Assembly: GCF_000454065.1 (NCBI RefSeq)
Contig: NZ_KE695654.1
Coordinates: 62,836 to 126,835 of the forward strand
Reading direction: 5' to 3'
DNA length: 64,000 bases
Source of the DNA: Brevibacillus thermoruber 423
GTDB taxonomy: Bacteria > Bacillota > Bacilli > Brevibacillales > Brevibacillaceae
Shown: positions 23,903 to 32,735 of the stretch, in pieces
Position numbering within the stretch: the first letter of the stretch is position 1
How the letters are laid out: each line of letters begins with the position of its first letter
The notes under the pieces: model-generated
Told to the model about the DNA's origin: nothing
Seen by the model: the letters and a program-made list of their open reading frames with translations, nothing else
Database searches by the model: none
Position numbers and translations under genes: made by a program

Positions 23903-24823
23903 CTACTTGCTGAACAGCCCTTTGATCACAAACGCCACGTTGGCCGGACGCTCGGCCAGACGGCGCATGAAGTATCCGTACCAGTCGTTGCCGTACGGCA
24001 CGTAGACGCGCATCTTGTACCCCTCGCGCGCCAGCTCCACCTGCGACTGCGGACGGATGCCGTACAGCATCTGGAACTCAAACTGCGTACGCGGAATGTT
24101 GTACTCTTTTTCCAATTGCTTGACGTAGGCAATGATGTTGTCGTCGTGCGTTGCGATCGCGGCGTAGCAGCCGTTCAGCAGGTGCTGCTTGATGATCTTC
24201 TTGTAGTTCTCGTCCACGTCCGCCTTGTTCGGGAAGGCCACTTCCGGGGACTCCTTGTACGCCCCTTTGACCAGCCGCAGGTTGACCTTCTTCTCTTTCA
24301 GCTTTTCGATGTCATCGGCAGACTTGTACAGGTAGGCCTGGATGACGGTGCCAACGTTGTCGTAGTCCTGCAGGAGTTCGTCCAGGATCTCCAGCGTCAC
24401 TTCGTTGTGAGCGTAGTCCTCCATGTCAATCCGCACGAAAATGTTGCCGTTTTTCTTGGCCGCGTCCAGAATCCGCCGCATGTTGTTCATGCACAGCTCG
24501 CGGCTGATGTCCAGGCCGAGCTGGGTCATTTTCAGCGACAGGTTGCAGTCCACGCCGGATTGGTGAATCGCTTCCAGCGTTTTGATGCAGTAGTCTGCCG
24601 ACTCGTTGGCCTCTTCCACGCTGTAGACGAATTCGCCCAGGTGGTCCAGCGTGCAGACGAGCCCCTTTTGGTTCAACTGGCGAACGGTGCTGATCGCTTC
24701 GGCAATCGTTTCACCGGCGACGACGCGGCTCGCTCCGAACCGCAGGCCCCACTTTTTCGCCGCAGCGTTCAGCGTCTTGTTTTTGGACAGGAACAGGAAA
24801 AAGTCTTTCATGAGTTGTTCCAT
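23903..24823 (-). CDS. putB: Proline dehydrogenase
   Basis: 306 residues of the monofunctional FAD proline dehydrogenase family. Signature segments are LSLKMTQLGLDISRELCMNN, IFVRIDMEDYAHNEVTLEIL, the VNLRLVKGAYKESPEVAFP loop and the C-terminal QFEFQMLYGIRPQSQVELAR with YVPYGNDWYGYFMRRLAERP, which binds substrate with paired Arg. It oxidises proline to pyrroline-5-carboxylate. GAGGAGGAGA precedes the ATG. A sigma-54 type promoter lies 45-61 bases upstream, facing the divergent sigma-54 activator gene, so proline induction through that activator is likely. Confidence 0.93.
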   Translation of the reverse strand: MEQLMKDFFLFLSKNKTLNAAAKKWGLRFGASRVVAGETIAEAISTVRQLNQKGLVCTLDHLGEFVYSVEEANESADYCIKTLEAIHQSGVDCNLSLKMTQLGLDISRELCMNNMRRILDAAKKNGNIFVRIDMEDYAHNEVTLEILDELLQDYDNVGTVIQAYLYKSADDIEKLKEKKVNLRLVKGAYKESPEVAFPNKADVDENYKKIIKQHLLNGCYAAIATHDDNIIAYVKQLEKEYNIPRTQFEFQMLYGIRPQSQVELAREGYKMRVYVPYGNDWYGYFMRRLAERPANVAFVIKGLFSK

Positions 24824-24867
24824 GGGAAATCGGTCTCCTCCTCAACATGCATCTGTGTCCATCTTCC

Positions 24868-24884
24868 TAGCAGAAATCGTGCCA
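24868..24884 (-). promoter_or_regulatory. Sigma-54 (-24/-12) promoter of proline dehydrogenase
   Basis: On the minus strand TGGCACGATTTCTGCTA matches the TGGCACG-N4-TTGCW consensus with one change. The invariant GG and GC are exactly ten bases apart. Predicted transcription starts near 24858, leaving a 35-base leader with a strong ribosome binding site. Confidence 0.75.
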
Positions 24885-24944
24885 AACAGGACGAACAGGG
24901 CAGAAGCCGGCCATTCTGCTGGCTGCCGAACAGGAAATTACACA

Positions 24945-25035
24945 CATATGTACAGATTGTGTCCATTCTTGTACACTTTTGATTACACGGTACACACCAC
25001 CCATCCGGTGTTTGGTCTGTACCATGCGTGTACTT
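24945..25035. promoter_or_regulatory. Probable upstream activator sites with repeated GTAC elements
   Basis: This 90-base region carries repeated TGTAC/GTACA half-sites: ATGTACA, TTGTACA, GGTACACACC, CTGTACC and GTGTACT. GGTACACACC and GGTGT...TGTACC are opposed. It lies 60-150 bases upstream of the -24 box, the usual place for enhancer sites of sigma-54 activators, and just before the activator gene. Confidence 0.5.
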
Positions 25036-25059
25036 CTAGTTTGGTTAGGAAGTGGTTTT

Positions 25060-26763
25060 TTGAAACCGTTATTTTCTCTCGATTGTCCATTGGCTTCCCT
25101 GGCCGTGCCGATCGGCTCCGCTGCTGTCAGTATACGTGCCGGCGAAACGGAAGGTGTGCTTCGCGTCGACGGTCGCGACGCTGCCGTTCTCGCCGTCCCG
25201 GAGACGGAGACGCTGCGGGAGGCGGGTGAACGGCTGCTTGCCTGGGGGCGCCCCTCTGTGCCCGATCTGGTGACGCTCAACGAGGCGGGCACGCCCTCCG
25301 GCCTGGTGACCGCCCATCGGCTGTTCGGCGCTTTCGTCACGCTGGCGCAAAACCAGTCCGCCCTGCTGCACACGCTGCTGGACACGATGAGCGAGGCCAT
25401 CACGATCGTCGATACGCACAACGTGGTCCAGTACTGGAACAAGGCGGCCGAGAACATTTACGAAATCGACCGGGCGCAGGTGGTCGGCACGCCGCTGGAC
25501 GCCCATTTTGACAGCGAGTCGATCCGCCTCCTGGACGCGCTCAAGCAGGGCACCTCGGTGCAGCGGGTCTACCACATCCCCCGGCCGGACCGGCACGTGC
25601 TGATCAACGCCGCCCCGATCCGGCAGGAAGGGGACATTATCGGGGCCATTTCCATCGAACAGGATATTACCGAACTGGTGCGGCTCAACGAAGAACTGGC
25701 CCACACCACCGCCCACCTGCACAACCTGCAGCAGGAGATGAGCCGGTTTCAGGCGGCCGACGACCCGTTTTTCACGATCAAGGGACATTCCGCCGCCATT
25801 CAGTCGGCCATCCAATCGGCGCGCAAGGTGGCTCAGACGGATGCCACCGTCCTCATCTACGGCGAGAGCGGCGTGGGCAAGGAACTGTTCGCCCAGGCCA
25901 TCCACCAGGCCAGCCGGCGGCGGGAGAAGCCGTTTATCGCCATCAACTGCGGGGCCATCCCGGCCGCGCTGTTTGAGAGCGAGCTGTTCGGCTACCAGGG
26001 CGGGGCGTTTACCGGAGCGGAGAAAAAGGGAAAGCCCGGCAAGCTGGAACTGGCCCACGGCGGAACGCTGTTTTTGGACGAAATCGGCGAACTCCCGCTG
26101 GAACTGCAGGTCAAGCTGCTGCGCGCCCTGCAGGAGCGGCAGTTTTACCGCGTGGGAGGCACCGAGCCGATCACCGTCAACACCCGGATCGTTGCCGCCA
26201 CCAATCGCCAGTTGGAACACATGGTGGCGGAGGGCCGGTTTCGCGAAGACCTCTACTACCGGCTGAACGTCTTTACGCTGGAGATTCCGCCGCTGCGGGA
26301 GCGGCGCGAGGACATTCCCGAGCTGGTGCAGATGTTCCTGCACGAGTACGCCATCGCCAACGAGCAGCCCGTCCCTCGCATCGCTCCGGAAGTGATGCAC
26401 GCCCTGATTGACTACGCCTGGCCGGGCAACATCCGGCAGCTTCGCAACGTGATCGAGCGCCTGTCCATCCTGCAGGAAGGGGGCGTCATTCTGCCGGAGC
26501 ACCTGCCTTCCGCCATCCGCACCCGGACGATGGCGCCGCCGCCCGCCGTGCTGCCGCTGACACCCCCGTACGCGCCCGTTCCCCACGCTTCACCGGCGGG
26601 CTACGCGTTCGCCCCGGACCCGGCCCTGTCGGAGCGGGAGCGCATCCTGTCCGCGCTGGACCGCACCTACGGAAACAAAAAGGCGGCGGCCGACCTGCTC
26701 GGCATCTCGCGCGGCACGCTGTACAACAAAATGAGAAAGTACGGGATCAGCCATGAGCGGTGA
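25060..26763 (+). CDS. Sigma-54-dependent transcriptional activator with PAS domain
   Basis: 567 residues from the TTG at 25060, which has AGGAAGTGG six bases upstream. The upstream in-frame starts at 24979 and 25024 lack such a site. An N-terminal sensor region is followed by a PAS domain ([37 protein letters not shown]). The AAA+ domain has Walker A GESGVGKE, the sigma-54 contact loop [11 protein letters not shown], Walker [12 protein letters not shown] and the R-finger region [15 protein letters not shown] Fis-type HTH ends the protein ([20 protein letters not shown]). It is divergent from proline dehydrogenase and probably its proline-responsive activator, like RocR-type regulators. Confidence 0.92.
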   Translation: MKPLFSLDCPLASLAVPIGSAAVSIRAGETEGVLRVDGRDAAVLAVPETETLREAGERLLAWGRPSVPDLVTLNEAGTPSGLVTAHRLFGAFVTLAQNQSALLHTLLDTMSEAITIVDTHNVVQYWNKAAENIYEIDRAQVVGTPLDAHFDSESIRLLDALKQGTSVQRVYHIPRPDRHVLINAAPIRQEGDIIGAISIEQDITELVRLNEELAHTTAHLHNLQQEMSRFQAADDPFFTIKGHSAAIQSAIQSARKVAQTDATVLIYGESGVGKELFAQAIHQASRRREKPFIAINCGAIPAALFESELFGYQGGAFTGAEKKGKPGKLELAHGGTLFLDEIGELPLELQVKLLRALQERQFYRVGGTEPITVNTRIVAATNRQLEHMVAEGRFREDLYYRLNVFTLEIPPLRERREDIPELVQMFLHEYAIANEQPVPRIAPEVMHALIDYAWPGNIRQLRNVIERLSILQEGGVILPEHLPSAIRTRTMAPPPAVLPLTPPYAPVPHASPAGYAFAPDPALSERERILSALDRTYGNKKAAADLLGISRGTLYNKMRKYGISHER

Positions 26764-27628
26764 GCGGACGCTTCTGCAATTCCAACCGGACGCGTGCACG
26801 GTTTCCCGCGGCGGCGAAACCATCCGCCTGCTGGAACTGTACCACGGCATGGGAATGGGGGCGGCGCTGCAGACGCTCTCCGCTCACCGGGACGTGCTCG
26901 GCATCGAGCTGGACCCGTTTTACGCCGTCTACATCCGCTTTGTCCGGGGCGATTTTGCCTGGTTTGTGGAGACATCGTCCATCCCGTTTGAGGAAAAGCT
27001 GTTCTACCTGCTGCACATCTTCTCCATGGTGCAGAAGAACCCGCGGGAGTCGCTGCGGCTGTTCGAGCGGGTGCGGTCTGAGCCGGACCGCCTTCCCCCG
27101 CGGTGGCGGGACGAGCTGGAGATCAACGTGATCGGTCTGTACCTGGAAACGGGCCAGTGGGATAAAGCGGAGCGGCAGATGGCCAAAGCCGAAGGGATCG
27201 TCGCCCGGCTTGGTTCGGACAGCTTTACGCTGCTGCTCCGGTACACCCAGATTCTCTACGCGCTGCTGCGGGACCGGTTGACGGAAGCGGAACAGCTCAT
27301 CCGCCGGTCGGAAGAGCAGCTCAGCCGCATCCCGATGCAGCGGGAGCTGGGCTCGCTCACCCTGCTCAAAGGGATGTGCATGTACCGCCGCGCCGAACAA
27401 CAACAGGCCAGGCAGTTGGTGGAGGAGGGCATGGAGGTCCTGCGCGCCTCCAGGTTTGTCCCGCATTTCATCTACGGGGTTCGCCTCGTGCTCTTTTTTC
27501 TGGACACCTTCGGCTGGGACGCGGAATGGCAGCACAAATACAGCACGCTCTGGGAGGAGCTGGCGGCCGAGTACCGCTTTGACTACCTGGCCCGCTCCAT
27601 TCCCGCGCTGGTCCAACGGCCTTTCTGA
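26753..27628 (+). CDS. Helical-repeat (TPR-like) protein coupled to the sigma-54 activator
   Basis: 291 residues. Its ATG lies 11 bases inside the end of the activator gene, implying translational coupling. From about residue 70 the protein is all-helical with TPR-like pairs, for example [40 protein letters not shown] and [20 protein letters not shown]. The first 60 residues carry strands and a Gly-Met-Gly-rich loop ([13 protein letters not shown]). No signal peptide or catalytic motif is visible. It could be a partner that senses or modulates the activator; this rests only on position. Confidence 0.7.
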   Translation: MSGERTLLQFQPDACTVSRGGETIRLLELYHGMGMGAALQTLSAHRDVLGIELDPFYAVYIRFVRGDFAWFVETSSIPFEEKLFYLLHIFSMVQKNPRESLRLFERVRSEPDRLPPRWRDELEINVIGLYLETGQWDKAERQMAKAEGIVARLGSDSFTLLLRYTQILYALLRDRLTEAEQLIRRSEEQLSRIPMQRELGSLTLLKGMCMYRRAEQQQARQLVEEGMEVLRASRFVPHFIYGVRLVLFFLDTFGWDAEWQHKYSTLWEELAAEYRFDYLARSIPALVQRPF

Positions 27629-27680
27629 TACACCTCTGACAATTCCCCCTTACCCTGGAAGGGAACGAAAGGGGGAATTG

Positions 27681-28727
27681 TTGTTGCTTTGGAACAACCG
27701 CGTGTTTGTCCGGATGTTCGCCGCGTACAGCCTGTCGACCCTGGGCGACTGGTTTGATTTTATCGCCGTCACGATGCTGCTCGGGTACGTCTGGCAGGCC
27801 GATCCGATGCTGATGGCACTGCTGCCGCTGGTGTACGCCGGTCCGGGGCTTGTCCTGGGACAGGTGGCGGGCTTTTTGGCCGACCGGCGGAACAAGCTGC
27901 GCCTGATGATCGCCACGGACCTCTGCCGGGCGCTGCTTACCGCGGCGGCCGCCTTCGTCTCCCCGTCCGCCTGCCTGATCGTCAACGCCTGCAGCTTTCT
28001 GCTGTCCGCCGCCATTCTCTCCTCCACCGGAAACATGGAGGAAGCACGGCCGACAGCCGCAGCGCAGGAGGAGCGGTCCGGCTTCGGCGAATCGTGGAAG
28101 GAAGGATGGCGGATTCTTATTGGCAGCCGCGTGCTGTTTGCGAGCACGCTCTATTCCCTGATCGCCCTGATGGCCGTCCAGTTGGTGGATGCGCAGTTCG
28201 TGGTCATTTTGCGGGAAAAAGCGCCCGCCCATCCGGAGCTGCTCGGCTGGAAAACCAGCGCGATCGGCTTGGGGGCGCTGCTGACGGTGACCGGGCTCGG
28301 CCGGTTTCGAGAGATCACTGCGTACGGCTGGGTGCTGGGGGGAGGGGTGCTGCTGATCGGGGGAGCATTTGCCTGGCTGGGGCTGTACCGGCCGGGGTCA
28401 GGGATTCACTGGCTGTTGATCGCAGCCTTTCTCGCCGGCGTTGGCACCGGTCTCACCTCAGTCGGCTCTGCCTACCTGCGGCAAAAGGAAACGCCCAAAG
28501 AAGCGATTGGGCGTGTGATGGGCATTTTCAATTCGTTGACGAGCGCGATCTTCATCGCCGCCCCGCTGCTGGGCGGTTTGCTGATCACCGCCTGGGGCGC
28601 CAGCCCGTCGTTTCAACGGATCGGCTTCCTGATCGCGGCGATTGGGGCGGCAGGCATTCTGCTGCAGCGGGTCATCTGGGGACGCCGCCGCACCGAGGCG
28701 GCTAGCGTCCAGGTCTCAGCCGAATGA
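27681..28727 (+). CDS. MFS transporter with an apparent internal deletion
   Basis: 348 residues starting at one of three consecutive in-frame TTG codons after AAAGGGGG. The N-terminal MFS helices are visible (MFAAYSLSTLGDWFDFIAVT) with the motif A-like loop GFLADRRNKLRLMI, and the C-terminal half is complete (AYLRQKETPKEAIGRVMGIF). The usual stretch after DLCRALL is missing. RALLTAAAAF runs straight into SPSACLIVNACSFLLSAAIL, which normally lies about 60-70 residues later. The gene may be a functional short form or a decayed transporter. Its 3' end overlaps the convergent sugar dehydrogenase gene by 26 bases. Confidence 0.75.
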   Translation: MLLWNNRVFVRMFAAYSLSTLGDWFDFIAVTMLLGYVWQADPMLMALLPLVYAGPGLVLGQVAGFLADRRNKLRLMIATDLCRALLTAAAAFVSPSACLIVNACSFLLSAAILSSTGNMEEARPTAAAQEERSGFGESWKEGWRILIGSRVLFASTLYSLIALMAVQLVDAQFVVILREKAPAHPELLGWKTSAIGLGALLTVTGLGRFREITAYGWVLGGGVLLIGGAFAWLGLYRPGSGIHWLLIAAFLAGVGTGLTSVGSAYLRQKETPKEAIGRVMGIFNSLTSAIFIAAPLLGGLLITAWGASPSFQRIGFLIAAIGAAGILLQRVIWGRRRTEAASVQVSAE

Positions 28728-29859
28728 TGCGGTCGTCTCCGGGCCTAGGGTCACCGCGTCCATCCCGGTTGCTGGTCAGGAGGTAGAGCGAACCGTCCGG
28801 CCCTTCCACGACATCGCGAAGCCGACCGTATTTGTTTTGGTAAAAAACGGAAAACGATTGGACGGCAGAGGGGTTCCCCTGGTCCAGGGCGACGTTCAGG
28901 ATTCGTTCACCGCGCAAATTGGCGACCAGCAGCCGCCCTTGCCACGGCCCTCTGGTGACAAATGTCATTCCCGCAGGGGCCCAGGTGGTGTCGCCGCTGT
29001 GCAGGATCGGCGCTTTCATGCCGGCGGCCTGCTGATCCCCCTGGATGACCGGCCAGCCGTAGTTGCCCCCCGGCTCGATCAGGTTGATCTCGTCGTGGGC
29101 AAAGGGGCCGTGCTCCGAACTGTACATGCCGCCATGGGACGGACTCCAGCCGATCCCCTGCGGATTGCGGTGCCCCCAACTGTACACCGGTGATTGCGGA
29201 AACGGATTGTCTGCCGGTATCGTGCCGTCCAGGTTGAGGCGCAGGATTTTCCCCGCCAGACTGGAGCGGTCCTGGGCCCGATCCGGGACGCGCGCATCGC
29301 CGGTGGTGACGTACAGCCGACGGTCCGGTCCGATTTTCAGTCGTCCGCCGTTGTGAATGACGCTCCCCGGAATCCTGTCGATCAGCACCTTGTCTACCCG
29401 CGCCCGATTGTTCTCCTCCCGCAGCCGCACGACACGGTTGTACGTGCTGCCTCCCTGGCGATAGGTGTGGTACACGTACAGCCAGTGGTTCGCGGCAAAA
29501 TCCGGATCGACGACCAGCCCCAACAGCCCGCCTTCCCCTTCGCTTATGAACGGCGCGGGAAAGGTAATGAGCGGTTCCGGAAGCAGCCTACCCTGCTGGA
29601 TCACGCGCACGCTCCCCGGCCGCTCGGTAAAAAAGATGCGCCCGTCCGGGGCAACGTCCAGCGCCCAGGGCACATTCAGGTTGTCCGCCAGCGTCTCCGG
29701 CGTGTACGGCACCTGCTCGTCCGCCAGCACCGTCGGACGGGGAGCCGCGACGACCGGTTCCGCCGCCGGACTCTCCTGCCGTTCCACGCTGTTTGCCTCA
29801 CACCCGCCGGCGGCCGTCAAGGCGAGAGCCGCAGCGGCGGCCATCATCCACTTCCTCAT
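28702..29859 (-). CDS. PQQ-dependent sugar dehydrogenase-like lipoprotein (YliI/sorbosone dehydrogenase family)
   Basis: 385 residues. A lipoprotein signal (MRKWMMAAAAALALTAAGGC) predicts anchoring on the outer face of the membrane. The beta-propeller core shows NLNVPWALDVAPDGRIFFTE, the VIHNGGRLKIGPDRRLYVTT strand, GHRNPQGIGWSP and PGGNYGWPVIQGDQ, which hold the PQQ and calcium sites in the family. It probably oxidises aldose sugars. The ATG at 29859 follows GGAGGGATGAG. Convergent with the MFS gene, with a 26-base overlap. Confidence 0.88.
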   Translation of the reverse strand: MRKWMMAAAAALALTAAGGCEANSVERQESPAAEPVVAAPRPTVLADEQVPYTPETLADNLNVPWALDVAPDGRIFFTERPGSVRVIQQGRLLPEPLITFPAPFISEGEGGLLGLVVDPDFAANHWLYVYHTYRQGGSTYNRVVRLREENNRARVDKVLIDRIPGSVIHNGGRLKIGPDRRLYVTTGDARVPDRAQDRSSLAGKILRLNLDGTIPADNPFPQSPVYSWGHRNPQGIGWSPSHGGMYSSEHGPFAHDEINLIEPGGNYGWPVIQGDQQAAGMKAPILHSGDTTWAPAGMTFVTRGPWQGRLLVANLRGERILNVALDQGNPSAVQSFSVFYQNKYGRLRDVVEGPDGSLYLLTSNRDGRGDPRPGDDRIIRLRPGR

Positions 29860-30011
29860 CTCATCCCTCCGACATCCATCTTTTCTGTCAGTTTGGTCAT
29901 TTCGGCCCCTGTTCAAACGGCGGTCAGGATGACTCTCCCACTCCTGCAGGCTTTTTTCTACTTTTATCCAGTTTTTTCTGCTACGCTCCCTTTCGGAAGG
30001 AGCGTGATTCC

Positions 30012-30233
30012 ATGGTGCATTCCTGCTTCTACTTGGTGCGGAAAAGTCGTCTTCCCCGCTACACGCGCAAATTTATCCGCTTTCGGATTCCGTTTGTGCT
30101 GGAAGAGACACACCGCATCATCAGCATCCCAGACGGCTATGTGGCCCTGGTGTTTCCGGATTTGCCCGCACGCCAATACCAGCTTGTTTTCCGGACGTTT
30201 GGCTATGACGGCCTTCCTTATCTGCATGTGTAA
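30012..30233 (+). CDS. Small unknown protein, 73 residues (paralogue of the next gene)
   Basis: ATG 30012 follows GGAAGGAG. The protein (MVHSCFYLVRKSRLPRYTRK, ending FGYDGLPYLHV) is basic and aromatic. Its second half, YVALVFPDLPARQYQLVFRT then FGYDG, aligns with HVAFVFHSVSAVRYTMLRHV then FGADG in the next gene. The two are tandem paralogues 31 bases apart and surely co-transcribed. No membrane segment or motif gives a function. Confidence 0.65.
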   Translation: MVHSCFYLVRKSRLPRYTRKFIRFRIPFVLEETHRIISIPDGYVALVFPDLPARQYQLVFRTFGYDGLPYLHV

Positions 30234-30264
30234 TGACCTCGCTCTCGGAAAGGAGGTGATTGCC

Positions 30265-30468
30265 ATGACGAAGCATCTGTACTTTTCCGTTCGTCTCCAG
30301 GACGCGGTGCACTTCATCCGGGTATTGACCAGCCACGGCATTACGCGTTACCATCTGGAGCCGCACGATGAACATGTCGCCTTTGTGTTCCACAGCGTTT
30401 CTGCTGTCCGGTACACCATGCTCCGACATGTCTTTGGTGCAGATGGCAAGTCCCGTCAAAGCCGTTGA
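30265..30468 (+). CDS. Small unknown protein, 67 residues (paralogue of the previous gene)
   Basis: ATG 30265 follows a perfect AAAGGAGGTG. The sequence begins MTKHLYFSVRLQDAVHFIRV and ends HVFGADGKSRQSR. It shares the strand-helix half H/Y-V-A-(F/L)-V-F...R-Y-(T/Q)...F-G-x-D-G with the preceding gene. The length and pattern suggest a small two-strand, one-helix fold. Not recognised. Confidence 0.65.
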   Translation: MTKHLYFSVRLQDAVHFIRVLTSHGITRYHLEPHDEHVAFVFHSVSAVRYTMLRHVFGADGKSRQSR

Positions 30469-30539
30469 CAAGCGGGCCGGCGTTCCCATGAGGGGGCGCC
30501 GGCCTCCTTACCTTCTCCCCCAAGCAGCAGCACAGAAAA

Positions 30540-30565
30540 AAATTGGTTCCCTGCAGAACCAATTT
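30540..30565 (-). terminator. Terminator of the PilZ gene
   Basis: AAATTGGTTC and GAACCAATTT form a perfect 10-bp stem. On the minus strand it is followed by TTTTTTCTG, nine bases after the PilZ gene stop. Confidence 0.75.
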
Positions 30566-30573
30566 GCATTCGG

Positions 30574-31194
30574 CTATTCCGGTTGAATCATCCTCCGTTC
30601 CGCCAACTGCCGCTGCAGCAGGTACTTGCGCAAGGTGTGGAAATACCTGGAGCTGATGCCGACAATTTTGCAGCCGTAGAAGTAATGCGGTCCCTCGACA
30701 CGCTCGTGGATCACCTGCAGGTCAGCCTGTACGATGCCGTCGGCGCGATTGCGGCCGTACAGCTCCACGTAGAAGAACAGCTTCCGTTCGTCGGGAACGG
30801 GCTTGTTGGTGCGGATCGCCAATCCCCCCAGGCTCAGGTTGACGAGATCCACCTTTTGATAGGAAAAGGCATTGGCCGCGGCAGGATCAACGGACTGATA
30901 CTGGATCCAGCCCTGGACGTCCATGTCAAACCGCGGATAGCGGCGGCGCTGCTCGCGAAATTCCAAGACGGTCGGCGAGTGGAACAAAAAGAGGCGATTG
31001 CGTTCTTTGGCCAGCACCACCGCCTCAAAATTGCTGATGGTGTCGTAATTGCTGGTTCGCAAACAAGGCAGTTGGTCCCCCACCGTCACTTCCACCTGGT
31101 CGGGAAAGACGGCCTCGATGAGGTCGCCCTCTTCATAGGTAACGCTGCCTTCAAACAATTGCTTGCCTTTTCGAATTTGCAAGATGCTTTCCAT
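30574..31194 (-). CDS. PilZ-domain c-di-GMP-binding protein (YpfA/MotI-like)
   Basis: 206 residues with an N-terminal YcgR-like beta domain (MESILQIRKGKQLFEGSVTY, LFLFHSPTVLEFREQ) and a C-terminal PilZ domain. The c-di-GMP motif is present as RRRYPRFD followed by LVNLSLGGLAIR. Related Bacillus proteins (YpfA/MotI) act as a flagellar clutch. ATG 31194 has GGTGGAG seven bases upstream; the longer frame upstream is unsupported. Own terminator follows. Confidence 0.88.
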   Translation of the reverse strand: MESILQIRKGKQLFEGSVTYEEGDLIEAVFPDQVEVTVGDQLPCLRTSNYDTISNFEAVVLAKERNRLFLFHSPTVLEFREQRRRYPRFDMDVQGWIQYQSVDPAAANAFSYQKVDLVNLSLGGLAIRTNKPVPDERKLFFYVELYGRNRADGIVQADLQVIHERVEGPHYFYGCKIVGISSRYFHTLRKYLLQRQLAERRMIQPE

Positions 31195-31314
31195 CTGCAG
31201 TCTCCACCACTTCACACAAAAATTTGCCGGCTTTTCCGGAATGACTTCACGCGATCGTTTTCACGGAAAATGAGGTATAATGGGAACATTGACAGATAGG
31301 AGGTTACAGAACCA

Positions 31315-31488
31315 ATGAGTCGTTATCAATGGATTACATTGGCGTTGGCACTTGCCGTGGCCGCATGCTTCATCGGGGTAGGCGTGGCCATCGGCGAACG
31401 CAGTTGGCTCGGCGTGGTCGGCGGAATCGTCGGGGCTTGCGTCCTGATGGGACTCGGCTTTTCCTACAAGCGCAAACACATGCGCTGA
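31315..31488 (+). CDS. DUF5325-like small membrane protein (YlaF type)
   Basis: 57 residues: MSRYQWITLALALAVAACFI, a short GERSWLG turn, a second hydrophobic segment and a basic tail ending SYKRKHMR. Two membrane helices are predicted. AGGAGG precedes the ATG by nine bases and a TATAAT lies at 31276-31281. The pattern matches the DUF5325/YlaF family of unknown function. It ends 10 bases before the convergent ytpB gene. Confidence 0.7.
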   Translation: MSRYQWITLALALAVAACFIGVGVAIGERSWLGVVGGIVGACVLMGLGFSYKRKHMR

Positions 31489-31498
31489 CCCTCCGGCC

Positions 31499-32554
31499 TC
31501 AGCGCCGAACGAGCAGGCTGTTCACGTAAAACAGCACGGAAGGCAACCCCTTGGCCTGTTTCAACAGCTCTCTGGCAATGGTGTAAATGTGCGGCTGGCT
31601 CCGGTTTACCTTGCGATCGGCGAGGTAAAAGGCGACCAATCCGTCCACGATCATACGGTGAAACGCAGGATTGGGCAAGCGGTCGACGCTTGCCTTTGCT
31701 TGTTGAATAAAGTACCGCATTCGCTCCGTCGCTTCCTGCTCCGAGGCGTAATAGCTGACAAAGTTGAGATCGCCGCCCAACCGGTCCTCTTCCAGGTCGA
31801 TCAGGTAATCCAGCAGGATGTGCAGCCCGCACACCCACGGAAAGTAGGCCGCGTTGACCGCCTCGATCTCTTCGTCCCGGATGTGCGGCTCCGTCGCCAG
31901 GCAAAACAGGGCAAAGATGCCGATCGTCGATCCTGTAACGGCGGCAAACTCCTGCCAGTACAGATCCCGGTGCCGATCCTTGTGCTCGTCCCACCAGGCG
32001 AGCAGCCGTTTCTCCCGCTGATCGTGGGCGATGTGCTTGTACACCTGCAGGTCGCTGTAAAGGCAGGACAGCTCCAGCACGCGCGGCATGATTTTGCCGT
32101 AGCCGGGAAGCTGCCCGGCATGGCGCTGGCTGGTCAGCACGAGGTCGGCCAAAAAGCCCCCGTCGTCCTTTTCCTTGCGAAACCGGTAGTAATCCCGCAG
32201 CGGAGCGCCGGGCGTCAAGGCATCCTGCATGGACAGGTGAAGCTGCCGGAAGTCTTCGGGATCAAGCGACGTGCTGCGGTCGCAGAGATTGTCCAGGTAA
32301 TCGCTGATGGTTTGGTAGGCTACGATAAGCGGTACGACGACCTCGACGTGAGGGACCACCTGAGCGGCGTAGACGGATCCTCCCTCGCAGTGGAATTTCT
32401 TGCTCTCCATGCTGGACAGCGCCTGCTTGCGGAGTTCCGGGTCCGGAATCGCCTGCGCCCGCCGGTACCAGGCGGCGAACTCCCGCTCCAGTACAGGCCG
32501 GACATGGCGGTAGATCCTGTACAGCAGCTGCCACGGTTGTCGTAGTTCCCTCAC
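31499..32554 (-). CDS. ytpB: YtpB-family terpene synthase (tetraprenyl-beta-curcumene synthase, DUF2600)
   Basis: 351 residues, nearly all helical. Family landmarks are MESKKFHCEGGSVYA, YQTISDYLDNLCDRSTSLDP (first acidic motif, residues 80-99), QLPGYGKIMPRVLELSCLYS, and HILLDYLIDLEEDRLGGDLN (second acidic motif). YtpB enzymes are large-terpene cyclases acting on C35 or similar prenyl diphosphates to make sesquarterpenes, linked to spores in B. subtilis. GTG 32554 follows AAGGAGGGA. Monocistronic. Confidence 0.92.
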   Translation of the reverse strand: MRELRQPWQLLYRIYRHVRPVLEREFAAWYRRAQAIPDPELRKQALSSMESKKFHCEGGSVYAAQVVPHVEVVVPLIVAYQTISDYLDNLCDRSTSLDPEDFRQLHLSMQDALTPGAPLRDYYRFRKEKDDGGFLADLVLTSQRHAGQLPGYGKIMPRVLELSCLYSDLQVYKHIAHDQREKRLLAWWDEHKDRHRDLYWQEFAAVTGSTIGIFALFCLATEPHIRDEEIEAVNAAYFPWVCGLHILLDYLIDLEEDRLGGDLNFVSYYASEQEATERMRYFIQQAKASVDRLPNPAFHRMIVDGLVAFYLADRKVNRSQPHIYTIARELLKQAKGLPSVLFYVNSLLVRR

Positions 32555-32735
32555 GTCATTCCCTCCTTACACACATAGCACTATCTTACCACAAATGCCC
32601 TCTCTTCTCCTCATTGTTGCCCCGTGCATGCCAAATTCTTCACACCTTCCGAAAAGAAGGGGAACACCTCCTGCCGGAGCCATCTGTCACCAGGCTTGAA
32701 AGGGGGAAGGAACGTCATGAGGTGATCGCCAAACG

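Noticed and set aside
25069-26586. Long minus-strand frame opposite the sigma-54 activator
   Set aside because: Same reason: antisense of a high-GC gene with clear AAA+ motifs on the plus strand.
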